In this document: positions 13,701 through 24,592 of the stretch, one piece after another
Position numbering within the stretch: the stretch's first letter is position 1
Layout of the letters: the number at the start of each line of letters is the position of its first letter
NCBI GenBank assembly: GCA_963969395.1
Contig: OZ017802.1
Location: 22,227,410 to 22,291,409, forward strand
Length of the DNA stretch: 64,000 bases
Direction: 5' to 3'
Source of the DNA: Pseudoscleropodium purum
Taxonomy: Eukaryota > Streptophyta > Bryopsida > Hypnales > Brachytheciaceae
Notes under the pieces: generated by a model
Seen by the model: only the letters and a program-made list of their open reading frames with translations
What the model was told of the DNA's origin: nothing
The model's database searches: none
Made by a program: the position numbers and the translations under genes

Positions 13701-14601
13701 GCTGTAGAAGCCATGGTACGAGCAAGATCAAAGTTCTCTAAACGGACCCGTAGTTCAGCAGATGCTCTCTTCACAGATGATGGTTTTGTCATGGGTCTTG
13801 CGTACGTACTCAAGGTATTTATCACTCGTTACTGAACCATGTCAAATTATTTGAGAGTTTGAATGTGTCCGTATTGTTTTTTGTCAGTTAATGCCTATAT
13901 AGCTGACACCCCGGTTTGGCCAATACTTTTGCAACTTATTGGCAGACTTGTTTATCCCCTGGAAATGTAGTCCGTCACCTTGGAACATTGCAGTATAGTT
14001 TTTCTGATTCAGATTATGAAGGGCATTCGATTTTGTTCATGTTGCAATCCTCAGGTATTGGGACAAGACAAGCACTTCAATTCACTGTACTGGTTTGATA
14101 GTTTGAGGAAACACTACAAAGCTGAGAAGGCACGCTTAGAAGAAGGTCTGGACATGGATAATATAGCAAATGGTCTGATGGGGTTGCAAATTTGGAGTCA
14201 GAAACTGGCTTCCGTTTCTGAAGAAGACGCCCACAACATACAGATGGTATCCTTCTCAACCAAGCAGTGTGTATCTTGCCTCTAGAATTCTTCATGAGAG
14301 TCTTTAAATGCTTCGGCCTGTTAAGTTGCGTCTGCCCTTCAGAAAATGCAGAAATCAAGATGCATGTTGCGTTTGCATGGTCCGTTTTCACACTAACAAG
14401 ACTATTCTGAACAAATATCTGTGAGTCCTTGATTTAATTTTTATGCAGAGTTCGATGTCCCTGAGCTTTCTTTGAAAAATTCTGAGGTGGAAGTTTTGTT
14501 GAATGACCTCATTGTAGGCTGTGAAACGAGTGAGCGCATATCTGATGGAGCTGGAGCTCATTGAGTTCAATTTTTCTGGAGCTCGAATATTCTTCCTCTA
14601 A
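4754..14601 (+). CDS. WASHC4: WASH complex subunit 4 (SWIP/KIAA1033 family), 24 exons
   Basis: Exons: 4754-4904, 5009-5630, 5933-6050, 6161-6284, 6533-6613, 7113-7320, 7586-7643, 8010-8066, 8539-8607, 8884-8940, 9313-9420, 9821-9893, 10416-10459, 10633-10722, 10915-11208, 11340-11438, 11658-11801, 11907-12068, 12408-12629, 12738-12940, 13339-13507, 13632-13814, 14055-14246, 14518-14601 (TAA). All introns are GT..AG and phases match. The total is 3612 nt, giving 1203 residues against about 1170 in animals. The best conserved block is exon 19 (residues about 854-927) with [20 protein letters not shown] and DDHIKSRL; exon 18 has [17 protein letters not shown]; exon 22 has [13 protein letters not shown]. 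In animals and amoebae SWIP, with strumpellin, FAM21, CCDC53 and WASH1, activates Arp2/3 on endosomes. Exon 1 is the weakest call: it was chosen because its phase joins exon 2. The short middle exons 7-14 rest on splice sites plus family resemblance. No frame break is seen, so the gene is probably functional. Confidence 0.92.
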
Positions 14602-15235
14602 ATCGTGATGCCCTAAATTTGGCAATGGAGCACTGTGACGTGTGGTTTCGATTATTCTACTGATTGATTTCTGAATAGCTGCAGAAGTCTCGGTGAGCAT
14701 ATTATTCATAACTGATGATTAGGAAACCGGAGGGTAAAAATACAATGTGTTGGACGTACTAGGCTGAAATATGAGGTATGTTGATGCGTCCTGTTGACAG
14801 GGGAGGTGCGGTCACTCACACGCCAAACAAATTCGTTGACCTTGTGCTAACTTAGTGGTCTTCTCAGTCACTGCTCAGCTCTTGTGTTTATGCTATTCAG
14901 AGGCAGAAGAAGGCGAAGTTCACAATGCTGGTTGTCGGAGTATACCCTATCAGAGGAACGATTTACCCCAAGTACTTATGTCATCGGAACCGGTGCTTAC
15001 CCATGAATGTATTTGAACCAAATTGCCTCTGCTATGGGTTCTAAGGATCCCAACGTAGCTGATTGTGAAGAATTCAGATGCTTGGGTAATATAACAGAGT
15101 CGCTTCGAGACCTTGTCCGTATCTTGGCTCCTAACTCCGCAGAAGCAGTAGTTTCATCGAAATGTGTGATGACATTATCTTTTGGGAGTTTCTTGGAGCA
15201 TGTTCAAAACAAAACAAAAAGTTGAAGATCTGATG
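14602..15235. other. 3' flank of WASHC4 with an unrecognised short ORF
   Basis: This contains the likely 3' untranslated region of the gene ending at 14601. A 72-codon + strand ORF at 15007-15225 (MYLNQIASAMGSKDPNVADC...) has ordinary-looking composition, and so does an overlapping frame at about 14900-15045. Neither resembles a family I know. It could be an exon of an unrelated decayed gene or chance. No function is proposed. Confidence 0.35.
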
Positions 15236-15570
15236 TTAACCCTTAAAGGACCATTGTCCCTTCTGGGGAACAAATGGGATTTTGGGCACGTACCTATGGG
15301 CTGAAATTTTTTCCTTGTTTTTTGAAACTTTTTTGGAAGATAGAAAAATTGATTAGCTTCATGGGAATATAATTTTGTTTTCAATCAGTGCCCAAAATCA
15401 AAAGTTATGCCCAAATAAGCTCAAAATAGGGGATGGGGGGCAACAAAAAAGTTTTTAAAATTTAAATTTTTAATTAAAAATTCTTTTTCCACATAGATTA
15501 TATATTTATGTACATGTGAAGCTTTGATTCATTCCATTTTGGATTTTTATGAGAAAGTTGTGGAAAATCT
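15236..15570 (+). repeat. Diverged relative of the TTAA-bounded repeat family
   Basis: It begins with TTAACCCTTAAAGG, close to the 16-bp end of the element at 63043. It then shares recognisable stretches with that copy: the 'aaaagttatgcccaa' region, and at 15500-15560 the 'catgtgaagctttgattcattcca' region corresponding to 63335-63365. The right end could not be located, so only the recognisable part is annotated. Confidence 0.45.
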
Positions 15571-17164
15571 TATTTTGGGGCAATTAGAGCATCTTCTTGA
15601 AAAAATAAATTGTAGGATTCATTTTTTAATGCAATTTTTGCAATTTTTCAAAACAAATAGTTTGACATGGTCAACCTTCCTTGCTAGAACAATCTTACCT
15701 TTGAAATTAGTGCATTTTAATTTCATTTTATAGATATGAATATTTTAGATTTTCTTTATATCTTGTACCTATTGCTACTTAGAAATTTAAAAAAAAATAA
15801 AAATAAAGCTTTTTTGAACATTTTAAATTTTTTTCTAATCTCTCAACTGAATTTTATACTATAAAGATTTAAAGCTTAAGACATTGTAGTGCAAAAAATT
15901 AAAGTTAAAAATGTTCAAAGCTAAAAAATCTAGTCTTGTAATATGTTGAAGAACTTGTTTTTTCTACTTTAAATCTAGATATTGTGCAATTTGTGTGGTC
16001 AAAAGTTCTATGCCATTGATTTTGATTTTAGTACTTGGTTGCAATTACATTTGATTTATAAATGGTTTTATGTTGTCTTAAGTAAATCCTAATCTTATTC
16101 AGGAATTATTTTAATTTTGAAACAATTCAATTTGCTAAATCAATTCAATTGTAATTATTAGTGAAATTTTTAAATTAATTGTAATTTCATTTGATTCCTT
16201 TGGATGTATTAGTTGAGGTTTTGTTTTATTTATTCATCTTATAGGCCTAATAAAACAAATTCCAAACCAACATTCGGCCAACTAATTCCAAATTAAATCA
16301 CAATTAATGGTTAACTACCAAATTCTTCTATAGGAAAAGGTATAAAATGTAATGAAAATTCTTTGATGAATAGTAATGAATAGGGAAAGGAATAAAAAAT
16401 TAGTAAATGATGTTATGTTTGAATAGTAAGATGCTTACCTTGATAGTTTCTTATTGTTTGATATTGGATTCCTAGATCTAATCTCTTCTTAGTCTTTCTT
16501 TTGCCTAGTTATTCATCATTTGTTGGTTCTTGGAAACAAGGCTTTTTTTTTGGAACAGTGTTTCCCTTGCTAGCTTCACCCCATAGGCTAGTTTTTGGAG
16601 GAACAAAGTTAGATAGGTCAGTTTTTTGACAATCTAGCAAAATTTTGCCAAAAATAAAAGCCCTACTTGAAATTGGAGAAATAGAGAAATGCAATGAGAG
16701 ATGCAAAGAGAGTGAGATAAGGTTAGAATGCAAGAGAGAATTGGAATAAAAGTTCAAAATGTATTGGCAGTGGTAAGCAATGACCAACCTTGTGTATTTG
16801 ACTTTTAATTTATATACAATTTATTGAATTTCAACATTGAACTTTTAATTAATTTTTCTTACCATCCAATCTCCATACCCAAGACAACCCCTAGCACTAC
16901 TTTATAACCCAATGAATATGTCCAAAGTAACCCCTAGTGTCCAGGGTCCAGATCAAAGTTTTACCCAACACCTAGAGCCCTCTCCACAGCAACTAGAGCC
17001 CTTCCATAGCATCCGAGTAGGGTGTACCAAAAGGGCCATGATTTATATCTCCACCAAAAGACAGGGTCACCTAAAGTTTAAGGAGGGTCACCCGTGGTTG
17101 AGCCTAGGGTACCTGTGGTTCAATTTTTTGTTCCAACTGTGTACCTACCTACCCTTTTGATTTG
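15571..17164. other. AT-rich spacer, no gene seen
   Basis: Very AT-rich, with many short A/T homopolymers and frequent stops in all frames. Short ORFs here (for example 16509-16787 on the - strand and 16912-17160 on the + strand) resemble no known protein. Probably old transposon debris. Confidence 0.5.
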
Positions 17165-17287
17165 TCATCCAAATGTCATTTGTATAAATTTCCTTGAATT
17201 TGCCGCCAACGTCATTCTGTGACTTCGTAGGTTGAGTCACTTTTTGTACTCGACTTGAAAGAATCTCGAGGGGGAGAAAGTGCGACA
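17165..17287 (-). repeat. Fragment of an element end (TGTCGCAC terminus), - strand
   Basis: Read on the - strand from 17287, the sequence begins TTGTCGCACTTTCTCCCCCTCGA and continues with ATTCTTTCAAGTCGAG. The + strand at 19094-19135 is nearly the same (TTGTCGCACTTTCTTCC then ACTCGACATTCTTCCAAGTC). The two copies face each other as an inverted pair about 1.8 kb apart. This is probably the 5' end of a second, truncated copy of the element at 19095. Confidence 0.5.
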
Positions 17288-19094
17288 ACAGTTTTGTATG
17301 CGTGCTTACGATTAAATCTGGTGTAGTAGAGCTCAGTGGTGTAGGGTTTGCAAATCTTGCAGACAAAAATCCATATAATCATTGATGAATTAGGATGTTG
17401 AATATTTGGGTAGTGATGGATTGCAAGATTCTGGCTCATTACTTTAACTAACAATGCTCAAGTTTTGATCTAGATGGTGTTGGTGGAGCATGATTGGAGA
17501 TCGATAATAGGGTGATTTTTGTGCTAGTTTAGACCCAATCAAGTAAAGGATTATATTACAATGGCTACTCCAATTCTACCTGGAGGACTTGTAGAGGTAG
17601 AATGGTTACAACAATGGACATCTATATTTGGAGAAGGATTTTATATGACCAGATTTCAAGTTAGTTGATTCAAAAGCTCTCTACAAATTCATAATTTTTT
17701 CTACAGGTCTGGAAGAGGCCTATAATAGAAACAATGTAGGTGATTTGATTCTCCCTTGATTTGTGTTTCAATCTTGTTAACTCTATTGTTGATGGTTGCC
17801 ACTAAAATTGCTTGAATGCAAGATAAGTTATTGTAATTGAGGACTATCCATAAAGCATAGAGAATCTCAAGAGAGTCAAGCTCTATCATCAATTCAAAGG
17901 ATTGATTCCTAATGTCATGTCTTCTCCATTGAAAATTTCCGTGTCTAATTGCACGAACATTGAACATTGCAAACTAAAATAGAGAGTATATACATTTATT
18001 TGAGTCACCCTTGGAATTAGTTTCACAACTTTTATAACATTCTTTCTACATTATGGTAGGAGCCAGGAAGGGCAGAACGTGATTCCACAAGTATAGGAAC
18101 TTCAACAACTTTGAAAGCTATTGTAGGTGTTTGTACAGATGCCAAAAAGGATCGCAAGATGATTGCTTCAAATGAGAAAGAATTATCAAGCTTATCCTTA
18201 GTAGAGGAGCTTTCGTTGGCAAGGATTTTAATTGACTCTGAATTGAAAGTATAATAGCTATTGTGAGCAATAGGAAATTGTTGATTGATGCACAAATCCT
18301 TGCTTGAATGCCATGTACTTTCATTGCAGCAATATGGGAAGCAATGTGGACTTATCAGTAGTAATGGATACTATTTCATATTCTCACATTTAGTTGGTTC
18401 TTGATTGAAAGGGCAAGACAACAATTGCATCAACTAAAGCTAGATCTACAAAGTATGGGGAAAATTTGAATAGGTTCTTATGTATGCATAGTACGTTGCA
18501 AAAAGTCTCCAAAATTGAATCATAGTTTCAAACATGAAATAAGATACATCTATAATACAACTTTATTCTGGAAAAAGCTATAAAATTAATCTCTAAAGGT
18601 CCTAGATTTCTTTGTGCACTATTAGCATTTGATGGACTAACTCTTTGTTCATAACATTGAGGATACAAGGAGTCTAAGTAGTGAAATGGCTGAAGAAAAT
18701 GAAATCCCTACAAAAGAGCACAACCCAAGAATGAACCATGGATTCAAAAGTATATAAAATCTTTTCAAAATACGGGCTAAAATTTGCAATCCAATTGATC
18801 TGCCATTGATGAAATGAAAAAACCTTGATCTATTCCAAACAATGCTTAAACCCTTCACTAATGCATGTAGTCAAAATTGAATCAGAGTAAAAAACCTCAA
18901 GAAACACAGTAGCTTCCTCTTGGAGATGCTTTCCAGGATTTAGTAGGCAAAAGCTTGGGCGGCTCCACTACGCCACAAACAATTGTAAGTAATCGAATCA
19001 AAGCACACACTCATAACACCAAGAAAGAAAATCAACATTCAACCAATAATTACCGGCTTGGCGACACCAAGACACGAGCACTTCTACGAGCTAT
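17288..19094. other. Spacer between two inverted element ends, no gene seen
   Basis: AT-rich DNA with no ORF that resembles a known protein. It lies between the inverted TGTCGCAC ends at 17287 and 19095. Confidence 0.45.
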
Positions 19095-19217
19095 TGTCGC
19101 ACTTTCTTCCACTCGACATTCTTCCAAGTCAAGCATAAGAAGCCACAAAGTGCCGCGACGACATATACAAGCAAGTTTTTTTGAGTTCATTTGCAATAAG
19201 AGTTCATTTGCAAAATA

Positions 19218-20177
19218 GAGTTGGAGCAAATTTTGGAGGAGATCTGGAAACGTCTGAATCTAGAAGAGTTCCAATAGAAAGAGGATTAGATCCAGAAGTT
19301 GGAGGAGGAAAGGGATAATTTTAAGTCCCAACTCGAGTGGATGGAGGGGGAGCTGAATGTAGTGAGATAGAAGGAGACAAAGGCCCTTCAACTCGTCCAC
19401 GACCTCAAAGAACTCTTCATGGTTTCGGAGCATATGGTGATTCGAGCTGACCTCTACACCGCTTGGTTGGCGAAAGAAGGAGACATGACCAGATCTAGGA
19501 TGGTGAAGATCCTCATTGACTTCAAACCCTAGATGGGGATTGTTTTGAAGGACATGCAGAAGTTGTTGGGGTACTTGGATCCGAAATGAGCCATCGATTT
19601 AGAAAGATTTTCGGAAGTCCCTAGGAACATATTCCGGGATACTCCGATTTGATAGACCCCGATCCCGCAGGCTTCAAGTGGCCTGATCTAGCTACAATCG
19701 GAGGGACTGAAATCTATCCTCAACTCCATTATAGGATCCTCAGGTAGCCAAGCACGGATTCCATCAAGAGTAGCAGGACCTGAGCCGGAGAAAAGAGTGA
19801 GTGGAAAGTCTGTTCCGGCAAAACAAGCCTTTTCCATCCCGATTTTCCCACCACTTGAGAATGTCACGACCGGAAAGTTTAGGGTATCTGAATTAATGGT
19901 TCGCGGCAATCTTAACGTACAGATTGGAGCGATGACAAATCCGGCTCGATCTTACTCGGAAGACTTCTTTCATATGCAGTAGTCAACTTTGAAACGGGAT
20001 CATGCTGAGATTGTATTGAGTGAATTGTCGCAAGCCAAAGACCTGGAGATTTAGAAGATTTAGGAGTCAAAAAAAGAGGTGTTAAAGTCCGAATCTGAGG
20101 ATGAGACAGAATCGAAAGATTCGCCTTCCAATGTTTTACAGAATCCCAAACTTGGTCATCAACAAAGTATACGCTAG
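19218..20177 (+). pseudogene. Gag-like coiled-coil protein remnant with 11 in-frame stops
   Basis: One frame stays aligned for about 319 codons and ends at TAG 20175-20177. It encodes a charged, probably coiled-coil protein with Glu/Lys/Leu-rich segments, and a central basic stretch RSRMVKILIDF that resembles GSRMVRILVDF in the nested element (48627-48660). I count 11 internal stops: nine TAG, two TGA and no TAA. No indel breaks the frame. This pattern suggests decay by C-to-T changes only. The family is inferred from position and composition; no retroviral zinc knuckle was seen. Confidence 0.6.
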
Positions 20178-20366
20178 TAAAAGTTTTGGTAAAGACTCTG
20201 GGTAGTTAAAGTAGGAGTAGCTCGAAGAAGGCACGGCAAGGTAGATAGAGTATAGGTAGTTAGGTAGGATTTTTATCCAGAACGGGATCTCTAAACGTGG
20301 ATCTGGGATCCAAATCATTTTAGAGATTCCGGACTTGTAGGGATAGTTGGGTTGTAAACATTCTGG

Positions 20367-22388
20367 ATATCCTGGGTTGTTCATTGGTTGGTTGCCTTGA
20401 TTTCCGGGATGCCTTTTTGGCTTTTTAGGCGTTGACTTTGATTTTGGTTTTTGGTTTTTAGAGGCGGGCAAGTTTGTTGCCCTCTCATTCCATCCTAACA
20501 GTTATTTTGTTGTATTTCATTTTTTTTTTTAAATTGAGTCACTTAATGAACCTTCTAGCTCCAACTGTGTATTCGGATTGTGTTGGTTTGTTGTTTAAGT
20601 GTAGAGATGTGAGAAGGACGAGTGAGGAGAAATCCGGATTTCAGATAATTTGATTGGACTAAGGGTGTACTATTGTAATGATGTTAGATACAAGACGAGA
20701 GAATTGTGCATGGTGCCTTTGAACTATTGGAACAGTAATTTGGTTTCTAATGAAGAGTGGTGTGAGTGCAAATCTAGAATTGGAAACAATTTTGTACAAA
20801 GATTAGCGACAATCAAAAGAAACTCCCACTCACCAAAAGATCTACTGACCTTAAGATCCGTCTTACACCTAGAAAAATTAGCCCCTTGTCAATTTTGAGT
20901 GTCTGAGATCTGTTGTTGTAGTAAGGAGAAGTGAATGCAGTCCTGAGTGACCTGCATTCTGGATCGGCCATCCGGAATGTTGCGAGGATCCGGATCTCCC
21001 TTTTGTTCTACAATACCTTGAGTACAAGGGTGTTTGTTGTTTGTTTGTTTTTGTCTATGTAGTGAATAGACAAGAGTGGTGAAATCCCTAACCCTCGAAA
21101 GATCAATAGTGGATCCACTAATGGTAAAACAGAGGAATTGAAAACTAGTTTGTTAAGGGATGAAACCGGAAAACCGAGTGATACCAGATCCGGATTGGAA
21201 TCCAGATAGGAGTGATTCCGAAAAAGAAAGTGAAAGAGAGTAGTTGGGAGAAAAGAAAACGATCATCCAGATATTAGAATTTGGAAAAAGCATCTAGAAT
21301 TCCCTAGGACGATAACTTGCGTCATCTTACCATGTTTTCATATGTAAAGATATTTATGCCTAGACTACGCATGCAACAATATCCTAGGTTGTTCACTAGT
21401 TGTTTGCCCTGATTTCTTAGGTGGCTTTTTGGCTTTTTAGGCATTGACTTTGGTTTTGATTTTGGTTTTTAAGGGCGGGCAAGTTTATTGCCCTCTCATT
21501 CTATCCTAGCAATTATTTTGTTGTATTCCATTTCTTTCTTTAATTTGAGTCATTTGGTGAACATTCTAGTTCCAACCATGTATCCAAATTGTATTGGTTT
21601 GTTGTTTGAGTGTTGAGATGCAAGAAGGACGGGTGAGGAGGAATCCAGATGTCGAATAACTGGGTTGGATTAAGGGAGTGCTATTGTAATGTTGTTAGAT
21701 ACAAGACGAAGGAATTGCACGTAGTGCCTTTGAACTATTAGAACGGTAATCCAATTTTTAGTGAAGAATGGTGTGAGGGTAGATCAAGAATTGGAAACAA
21801 TTCTATGCAGAGATTAGCGACCGTTAGAGGAAACTTCCACTCACCAGAAGATCTGTCAACTTTGAGATCTATCTTACACCTAGAGAGATTACCCCCTTTT
21901 TAGTTCCCGGTGCCTGAGATCTGTCGTTGTAGTAAAGAGGAGTAAATGCAATCCTGAGTGACCTACAATCTAGATTAGATGTCCGAAATTTTATGAGGAT
22001 CCAAATCTATCTTCTGTACTACAACATCTTGAGTACTTGGGTGTTTGTTATTTGTTTGTTTTTGTCTATGTAATGAATAGACAAGAGTGGTGAAGTCCCT
22101 ACCCCTCGAAAGATCAATAGTGGACCCTTTGAGGGTAAAATAGAAGAATTGAAAACCAGTTTGTTAAGGGACAAAACCAAAAAACCAGGTAATATCGGAT
22201 CGAGATTGGAATCTGGATAGTAGTGATTCCGGAAAAGAGAGTGAAAGAGAGTAGTTGGAAGAGGAGAAAACGATCATCCGGATACTAAAGTTTGGAAAAG
22301 CATCTGGAATTCCTTGGGACAATAATTCGTGTCATTTTACGACATTTTCGTGTGTAAAGATACTTACGCCTAGATTGCGCGTGCAACA
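20367..22388 (+). repeat. Two tandem copies of a 1.01-kb unit
   Basis: Unit A is 20367-21378 and unit B is 21379-22388. Both begin ATATCCTNGGTTGTTCA and end GCRTGCAACA or GCGTGCAACA. Landmarks repeat in the same order in both: GGGCAAGTTTRTTGCCC (a small hairpin), 'tagatacaagacgar', 'gagtgacct', 'gaatagacaagagtggtga' and 'gaaaacgatcatcc'. The copies are clearly diverged, with many C/T and G/A differences. If these are LTRs they are abnormally adjacent, with nothing between them. A simple tandem duplication of the element's 3' end fits better. Confidence 0.75.
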
Positions 22389-23346
22389 CATACATCACTC
22401 ATTGATAAACTTAAAGCGTACACACACAAAAACACTTTCACAACATCCAACTTCAAGCCATAAATCTAATTCAATTCATACGCTTAAAGCTAACACTCAA
22501 TCAAAAGACTTAACATACACCGCTTAAGCATTCAACACTTGCACAAAAATAGTACTACACGTTTAAGCAGACACAAATTGGTTCAACCATCCAAATAGTA
22601 TATATATCACAATTAATTACTTCAAGCCTTAATGAAAATACACACTACTAAAGCATATTCAATAATTACAATGATGGAATCAAAATTAGATATACAACAA
22701 TAGTCTTAAGTACCCGAATACATAAATTCCTTTCATAGGAAATTACACAACAAACTATACCCAGTCACTAGGACTTTAAAATTGAATGAAACACAAACAA
22801 TTGCCCAATCACTAGGTCTTTAAACTTAATTTTAAATATGCACAAGAAAATGCCTAATCATTAGGACTTATATACAATTTACAAATATATTCTTAAGGCT
22901 TTATTACAAAGATGAAATCACTTAAACATTAATACAACTAGGAAACTTCAACACACACATATAGGATAACGTCGACCATATGAAGTGGAGAGTGTGAGGG
23001 AGAGAAGAAACTCCAAACCTTCCAATACTAGCCTAAACACCCTTCCAAATCCAACTCGGTTAAACCATTAGTAACCCAACTCTCGCACTTCTTGGAATCC
23101 CAGGGCAATACTTAAATTCAACAACATTTAAGCTCCTATCACCATGTATTTCTAAAATTGAGTCTAATTTGAAATCCATTCACACACAAAATAGAAAAAA
23201 AAGCTTATTCAACAAATTTATACGCTTACAGATGTGTTCCAAAAAAATAAATGAAAATATGAAAAATAAATAAGGAAGAAAAATGAAATTAAAGAAAAAA
23301 GTTTTAAAAGTGTTGGGAAAAAAATCAAACTAAAATAAATTTAAAA
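22389..23346. other. A+C-rich spacer, no gene seen
   Basis: The + strand is strongly enriched in A and C and poor in G (many CACA, CACTTAAGC and AACACTT words). No ORF resembles a known protein. A similar strand bias returns at about 26580-27960, so both may be decayed copies of one unrecognised repeat read on its minus strand. Confidence 0.4.
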
Positions 23347-23368
23347 TATATATATATATATATATATA
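23347..23368. repeat. (TA)11 microsatellite
   Basis: Eleven uninterrupted TA dinucleotides inside A-rich DNA. Confidence 0.95.
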
Positions 23369-23704
23369 AAGGGAAAGGTAAAAAAGAAGGAATGCAAAAA
23401 GGAAAAAAATGGAGGAAAATGGGAAAGGGAACCTTAAAAGATGTAGAGAATTCATTTAATGATCATAGGTTTGTTACTAGATATGGGGTGATCATTGTAG
23501 TTGTTGGCCATTTGCATCCTCATATTACCAAACATTTGATAAATTTACAACCGTATATTCATACTTCAGAAATGTATAAATATATTCTACTCCATATGTT
23601 CCAAACCATTTCAATTGTACCAAATGTATATTAATATGATGCAAACAAAGTACAAAGAAGAATGTTGCTTGTCCTCCCTACTCTAGAAAATTTATGATCC
23701 CTGC

Positions 23705-24130
23705 TCAAAATAAAAGAAGCTTCAATTTGTTGAAGCTATAACTAGGTGCATAAATGAATTTGTCATCATGGATGTCTATTTTGCAAAAGTACTGATACAT
23801 GTAGTACAAGTGCTTACAATTTTCATATGCTTGATGCCCTCCAATAACAAAAATGGACATTTGAACAAAGTCCAGGCATATACATGAGGAAAACATACCA
23901 AATGTAATTTGATATACATTTTTGTTTGGGTCTATCCTAGTCTCTAGTGACATTATTGCACCTAGACCTGGAAAAGGAAGCAAGGTCACTCCCAAAATTT
24001 GCCCTTTAATGTTTCCAACACTTTCCCACTTGTTTTGCTACTCTGTAGATGGTACATTTGCATTCCGCCATATGGTTCTATTGTTCCTAATTACTGGATA
24101 CACACCTACATCTTGTGGTGGCAATTGATC
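23705..24130 (-). pseudogene. Remnant with a SWIM-type zinc finger
   Basis: The - strand frame 23705-23995 contains YQITFGMFSSCICLDF followed about 19 residues later by CKHLYYMYQYF. This fits the SWIM zinc-binding pattern CxC...CxH. The same frame can be followed upstream to about 24130 through one stop, and downstream through further stops. SWIM fingers occur in MULE/FAR1-type transposases and in some plant regulators, and the transposon surroundings favour the former. The ORF is too short and too broken to be a working gene. Confidence 0.5.
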
Positions 24131-24592
24131 TTAGGAGACACTCTTGAATATGTTTGACATGTTAATCAATTGTTGTGGTGATAATGTAGGGTGCTCTTGG
24201 AGACGAAAGTCAACATGCTGTAGATACAATGTCTCTTCTTGGTAGAGATATGCCTAACTTGATGGTAACTATGAAAAAGAAATTGATTTAAAGTTTGTAG
24301 TGCAAAAATGTTCAACAAATGATGGTCAAAGTCAAATGAAATTTTAAAGTAGGGCTCAAAAAAAATTTCTCACTTTGAATGATAATAAATTTCAATTTGT
24401 GTGATCAAACTTCATGAAATTTGTACTACATTATTTTATAATAATCTTATACAACATAGTATAGTTAGACTATCATTATATTCATTTTCTTATTTTTTTA
24501 GTTTAATGCTTTAGAAATGGCAATTAGAGTGGTTTTTGAGGGGGAAATGACTTGGAACTTTACAGATTTATTTGAGTGTATAAATTCACCAT

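Larger units (their letters stand above)
19095..22388 (+). mobile_element. Decayed TGTCGCA-ended gag-like retroelement with duplicated 3' unit
   Basis: It starts at TGTCGCAC (19095) and ends at GTGCAACA (22388), which is the inverse of the start apart from one C-to-T type change. It contains a decayed gag-like reading frame (19218-20177) followed by two diverged tandem copies of a 1.01-kb non-coding unit. CCGGAT/ATCCGG words are frequent, as in the nested element at 46926-50200. Non-coding landmarks are shared with that element in the same order: a 'ttgtagta' then 'gtgacct' block, then a 'tggtaaaacagag' versus 'tggtgaaacagag' block. No reverse transcriptase is present, so it would be non-autonomous. 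A target duplication was not found, so the limits are tentative. Confidence 0.55.
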
